From Bacteroidota bacterium (GTDB lineage: Bacteria; Bacteroidota; Bacteroidia; B-17B0; Aurantibacillaceae), in assembly GCA_021323535.1 (NCBI GenBank), contig JAJONO010000032.1:29639-93638 (forward strand): a DNA stretch of 64,000 nt, read 5' to 3'. Every line of letters begins with the position of its first letter. The stretch's first letter is position 1. The notes below the pieces were generated by a model that did not search any database, was not told where the DNA came from, and worked only from the letters and a program-made list of their open reading frames with translations. The position numbers and the translations under genes were made by a program. Of this stretch, positions 62,701 to 64,000 are shown one piece after another.

Positions 62701-64000
62701 TTGGAACTTTTACTACCTGGTTCAATGCGGTGAATACTATCAACCTGCCATGCGCTGCAACAGGTACCGATGTTGTATCTAATAACAAAGCGGCATTCTT
62801 TAAATGTCTTATCAATAACATGAACGGGTCGTCCACTCCGGGTGCATGTTCGTTGATTGCTCCTTCATCAACTGCCGCCATTGCCGCCGGGACAGGAACC
62901 GCGTTAGTTAATGCCTGCAAAGATCATTGCGAAGGACTCTTTAATGAATTTGTATCGCAGAATATTTCATTGTATCATAGCCAGGGATTAAGTGTGCAGG
63001 ATGATAAATGGAACCTTGTGTTGATCGACGGCGCGTATTATAATGATACTATTTTGCACACACCTTCCGGATCAGATATTCCATTGCACGATGTGTATTG
63101 CAGGGCTACGATCCTTGTTAATGCCTGCAAATCTAAATGTCAGATTACTGTTCAGTCAGACGGATCGCTTGGTTCGCCAACCGAGATTGCTACTATACAG
63201 AATATATTCACGGGTCAGTTTGTTATTGCCGCGCCTGCAACCAGCGAGCCGTTTTGTGAGAAAGGATTCAGCCAGGCTTCCATGCCTTCGCCGGCGGATA
63301 GTACAGTAAGAATGATCGTACGTATCTTAAATAATAAATTAAATACACTGCGTGCAACCACGGGGGCCGATGGCACATGGTGGGACTTTAAAACTTTCTT
63401 AAACAGTGTTTCAACTTCGCTCGCAACATTCCTGTCGTCATCAACCACACAATCTGTTTTTGTTCACCCGTCTTTCCCTTCTTACTTTTCGATCATTCCG
63501 GGATCAGGTTCGGGTAAACGTGTAGTTTATTATTTTAATTATTCCCAGGGTAGCGATGCTACCATACCTGCCAATGATATTTATTCTATTCCTACAGTTG
63601 CGTCTTCGGCCAACTTTATTTACACGGCAATGACTACAAGTGTTGTTGGAGGAAGTACACTTCCAAATATTATTGCTTCAACAAATCCTGCTTACATTTT
63701 TTCATCTGCATTTGTTCCGGTATTACCTTCTTCAACCACACCGGGCACATGCATTAGTGTTGTGAATGCTCTTGCCGATGCTATGACCAACCCAACCCCA
63801 ATGTTTGTTATTGACACAACCACTCTTCTTAAAACGTATAACAATCCATTAGGTGTAAAAGGATATTGGATCTACGATGTAAGCGGCGCAGATATTTCCG
63901 GAAGCTATGAGCAGGCTTGTAAACAAGTTATTTGTTACAAACTGCAACCGGCAGTTGTTCCCGAAGGTGCGGATATTCTTGATTTTAGCCCGCCATCCTG
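59709..64000 (+). CDS. Second giant exported RHS-like protein, truncated by the window end
   Basis: An open frame of at least 1430 codons from ATG 59709 with no stop before the window end. Signal peptide MSLKKLTKSLGIIICLLTTF then SGAQ. Beta-rich tandem domains follow. QKKVISQSIYDYSGRAALQT (about residues 407-426) resembles the (Y)D-G-R motif that introduces DUF6443/RHS regions in Bacteroidota. A cysteine-rich part (CYSACQTCDYKI, TQCCACETAF, VNACKDHCEG, VNACKSKCQI) lies at about 660-1160 and is unusual for the family. The C-terminal part, where an RHS core or toxin would sit, is outside the window. It follows the LolA-like gene by 11 bases. Confidence 0.75.
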   Translation, partial: MSLKKLTKSLGIIICLLTTFVSGAQIGPPPTYYKIQKQTFRYTDMTAGATKTLNVRGSTPMGSFCMPPDAAITPNIKRAKLKAEFNWNSDFLATNTTTYNLTYTITAYATFTGVTSVVATYTASNLKISNLNPTAYAEIDFTSLHTIVNRFDVKAAMVTTGGAPDPLVNANLFSDVYFTEEFIYDVTSPSGTKAINLQNVSITGDNLVKFSWVSNCPDNGSPPNYQFQLLRLYNNNPSLITDERIIRANVNWDEALSIETGNSLKEISLTIAEGTGYYLWRVRPIGNAYEGGIANDRNWGQWATSPTYVSGNHNISTGSAPYLFYFSYNQWDFYNPSSAFNTSSYPGSTYNVKNDGDRNWIFNRNFVEGDANTKGQVNIGEGIGYANRLQMAGQKQSRITSEQKKVISQSIYDYSGRAALQTLPTPVAKNTLSYEPVFVKNATGGSYSAYDFDRGFSAGWAPANNYKDPSAMDSVVVPGNVQGPSSYYSSNNLLESMVPTAAGFPFSRTLFSKDGKNTAIETSMAGKEHKLTSSPTKHTTRVMESGVADMEIVRIFGDEAPDESSVYKTISIDQNNIASVAYISKEGKTIATCLSGTGTANMDPLPSSAVSPFTVSLNINSSNTSSGPFSFRSFKTLGLTETTNISLNYGLTPNTYSDPECYSACQTCDYKIILKVTDNNDDMSPVVMTFTMAPPATACSPTSIATTTVITLPPGVYTIERIIETNTSPSGSSTTYINSFIATAQAAITASLTTGTGTLVDDAGVPTGGTVSMTTFFSYLGAQNLSGLYSLIGATTGDTHKNIKIGCNTLRVPIWPCSYHTCTGSDLDFEAYFYTQLGISPIDNTAKLAALTNMFNGVGYSLGDFNIVIQNMLNAGYTCDQLWNCWQGTVAYYMAMNNPANPMVAGSVSMPGTGTTFSAGPPNYLDNFLNCAGYQITTISSTPGSGVCPESSGGYFTHPYKYFKYTTQCCACETAFVNSYTSCTVTPSPSPGYSCVAIGTFTTWFNAVNTINLPCAATGTDVVSNNKAAFFKCLINNMNGSSTPGACSLIAPSSTAAIAAGTGTALVNACKDHCEGLFNEFVSQNISLYHSQGLSVQDDKWNLVLIDGAYYNDTILHTPSGSDIPLHDVYCRATILVNACKSKCQITVQSDGSLGSPTEIATIQNIFTGQFVIAAPATSEPFCEKGFSQASMPSPADSTVRMIVRILNNKLNTLRATTGADGTWWDFKTFLNSVSTSLATFLSSSTTQSVFVHPSFPSYFSIIPGSGSGKRVVYYFNYSQGSDATIPANDIYSIPTVASSANFIYTAMTTSVVGGSTLPNIIASTNPAYIFSSAFVPVLPSSTTPGTCISVVNALADAMTNPTPMFVIDTTTLLKTYNNPLGVKGYWIYDVSGADISGSYEQACKQVICYKLQPAVVPEGADILDFSPPS

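Overview
The window is a single stretch of Bacteroidota chromosome, probably from the Flavobacteriia/Sphingobacteriia side of the phylum. The evidence is the -7 promoter box TAnnTTTG before many genes, almost no Shine-Dalgarno sequences, several exported proteins with a C-terminal type IX secretion (T9SS) sorting domain, an atpD-atpC pair separated from the other ATP synthase genes, PD40/OmpA envelope proteins, a RAYT transposase with REP palindromes, and Bacteroidota-type RHS-like giant proteins. I cannot name a genus. I see no tRNA, rRNA, CRISPR array or prophage.

Layout. 1-5.7 kb: partial recG, two small unknown genes, a secreted M43 metalloprotease, a RAYT/REP island and an orphan histidine kinase. 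5.8-7.7 kb: atpD-atpC. 7.8-13.7 kb: a glycine-rich T9SS protein, ribF, a leucine-rich-repeat protein and a PD40 protein with a SPOR-like end. 13.7-19 kb (minus): bestrophin-like channel, a broken transglutaminase gene, a broken frr, a cysteine desulfurase and a phosphoglucosamine mutase. 19-21.6 kb: TM2-like protein and asnB. 21.6-27.1 kb (minus): CPBP protease, M61 peptidase, PorE-like OmpA/PD40 protein and a barrel protein, arranged as an operon. 27.2-32.1 kb: di-haem peroxidase, then a minus-strand nucleotide-sugar operon (sugar aminotransferase, ugd, UDP-glucuronate decarboxylase, STAS-like protein). 32.2-36.1 kb: MITE-like element, thioesterase, a 5'-nucleotidase split into two genes, and dnaA. 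36-43.8 kb: BNR-repeat T9SS protein, 3-hydroxyacyl-CoA dehydrogenase, small unknown genes, an FGE-like lipoprotein, a lectin-like T9SS protein and an ACMSD-type amidohydrolase. 43.8-51 kb (minus): two paralogous lipoproteins around a serine hydrolase, a MerR regulator, a DUF2279 protein and a TPR membrane protein.

51.4-64 kb holds the most unusual unit: five tightly packed plus-strand genes. They encode an OmpH/Skp-like chaperone, a lipoprotein, a 2095-residue RHS-like exported protein, a LolA-like protein and a second giant protein that runs past the window end. The packing suggests a dedicated export and assembly system for two giant surface or toxin-like proteins.

Three threads deserve attention. 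First, arrays of 7-bp repeats (ATAGTYN on one strand) sit directly upstream of several minus-strand start codons, and a related run is inside the asnB reading frame. Second, two adjacent genes are broken within about 320 bp of each other: a 23-bp tandem duplication in the transglutaminase gene, and loss of about 36 codons plus a frameshift in the normally essential frr. Third, several families of hairpin-forming intergenic repeats occur, including REP palindromes around a RAYT gene.
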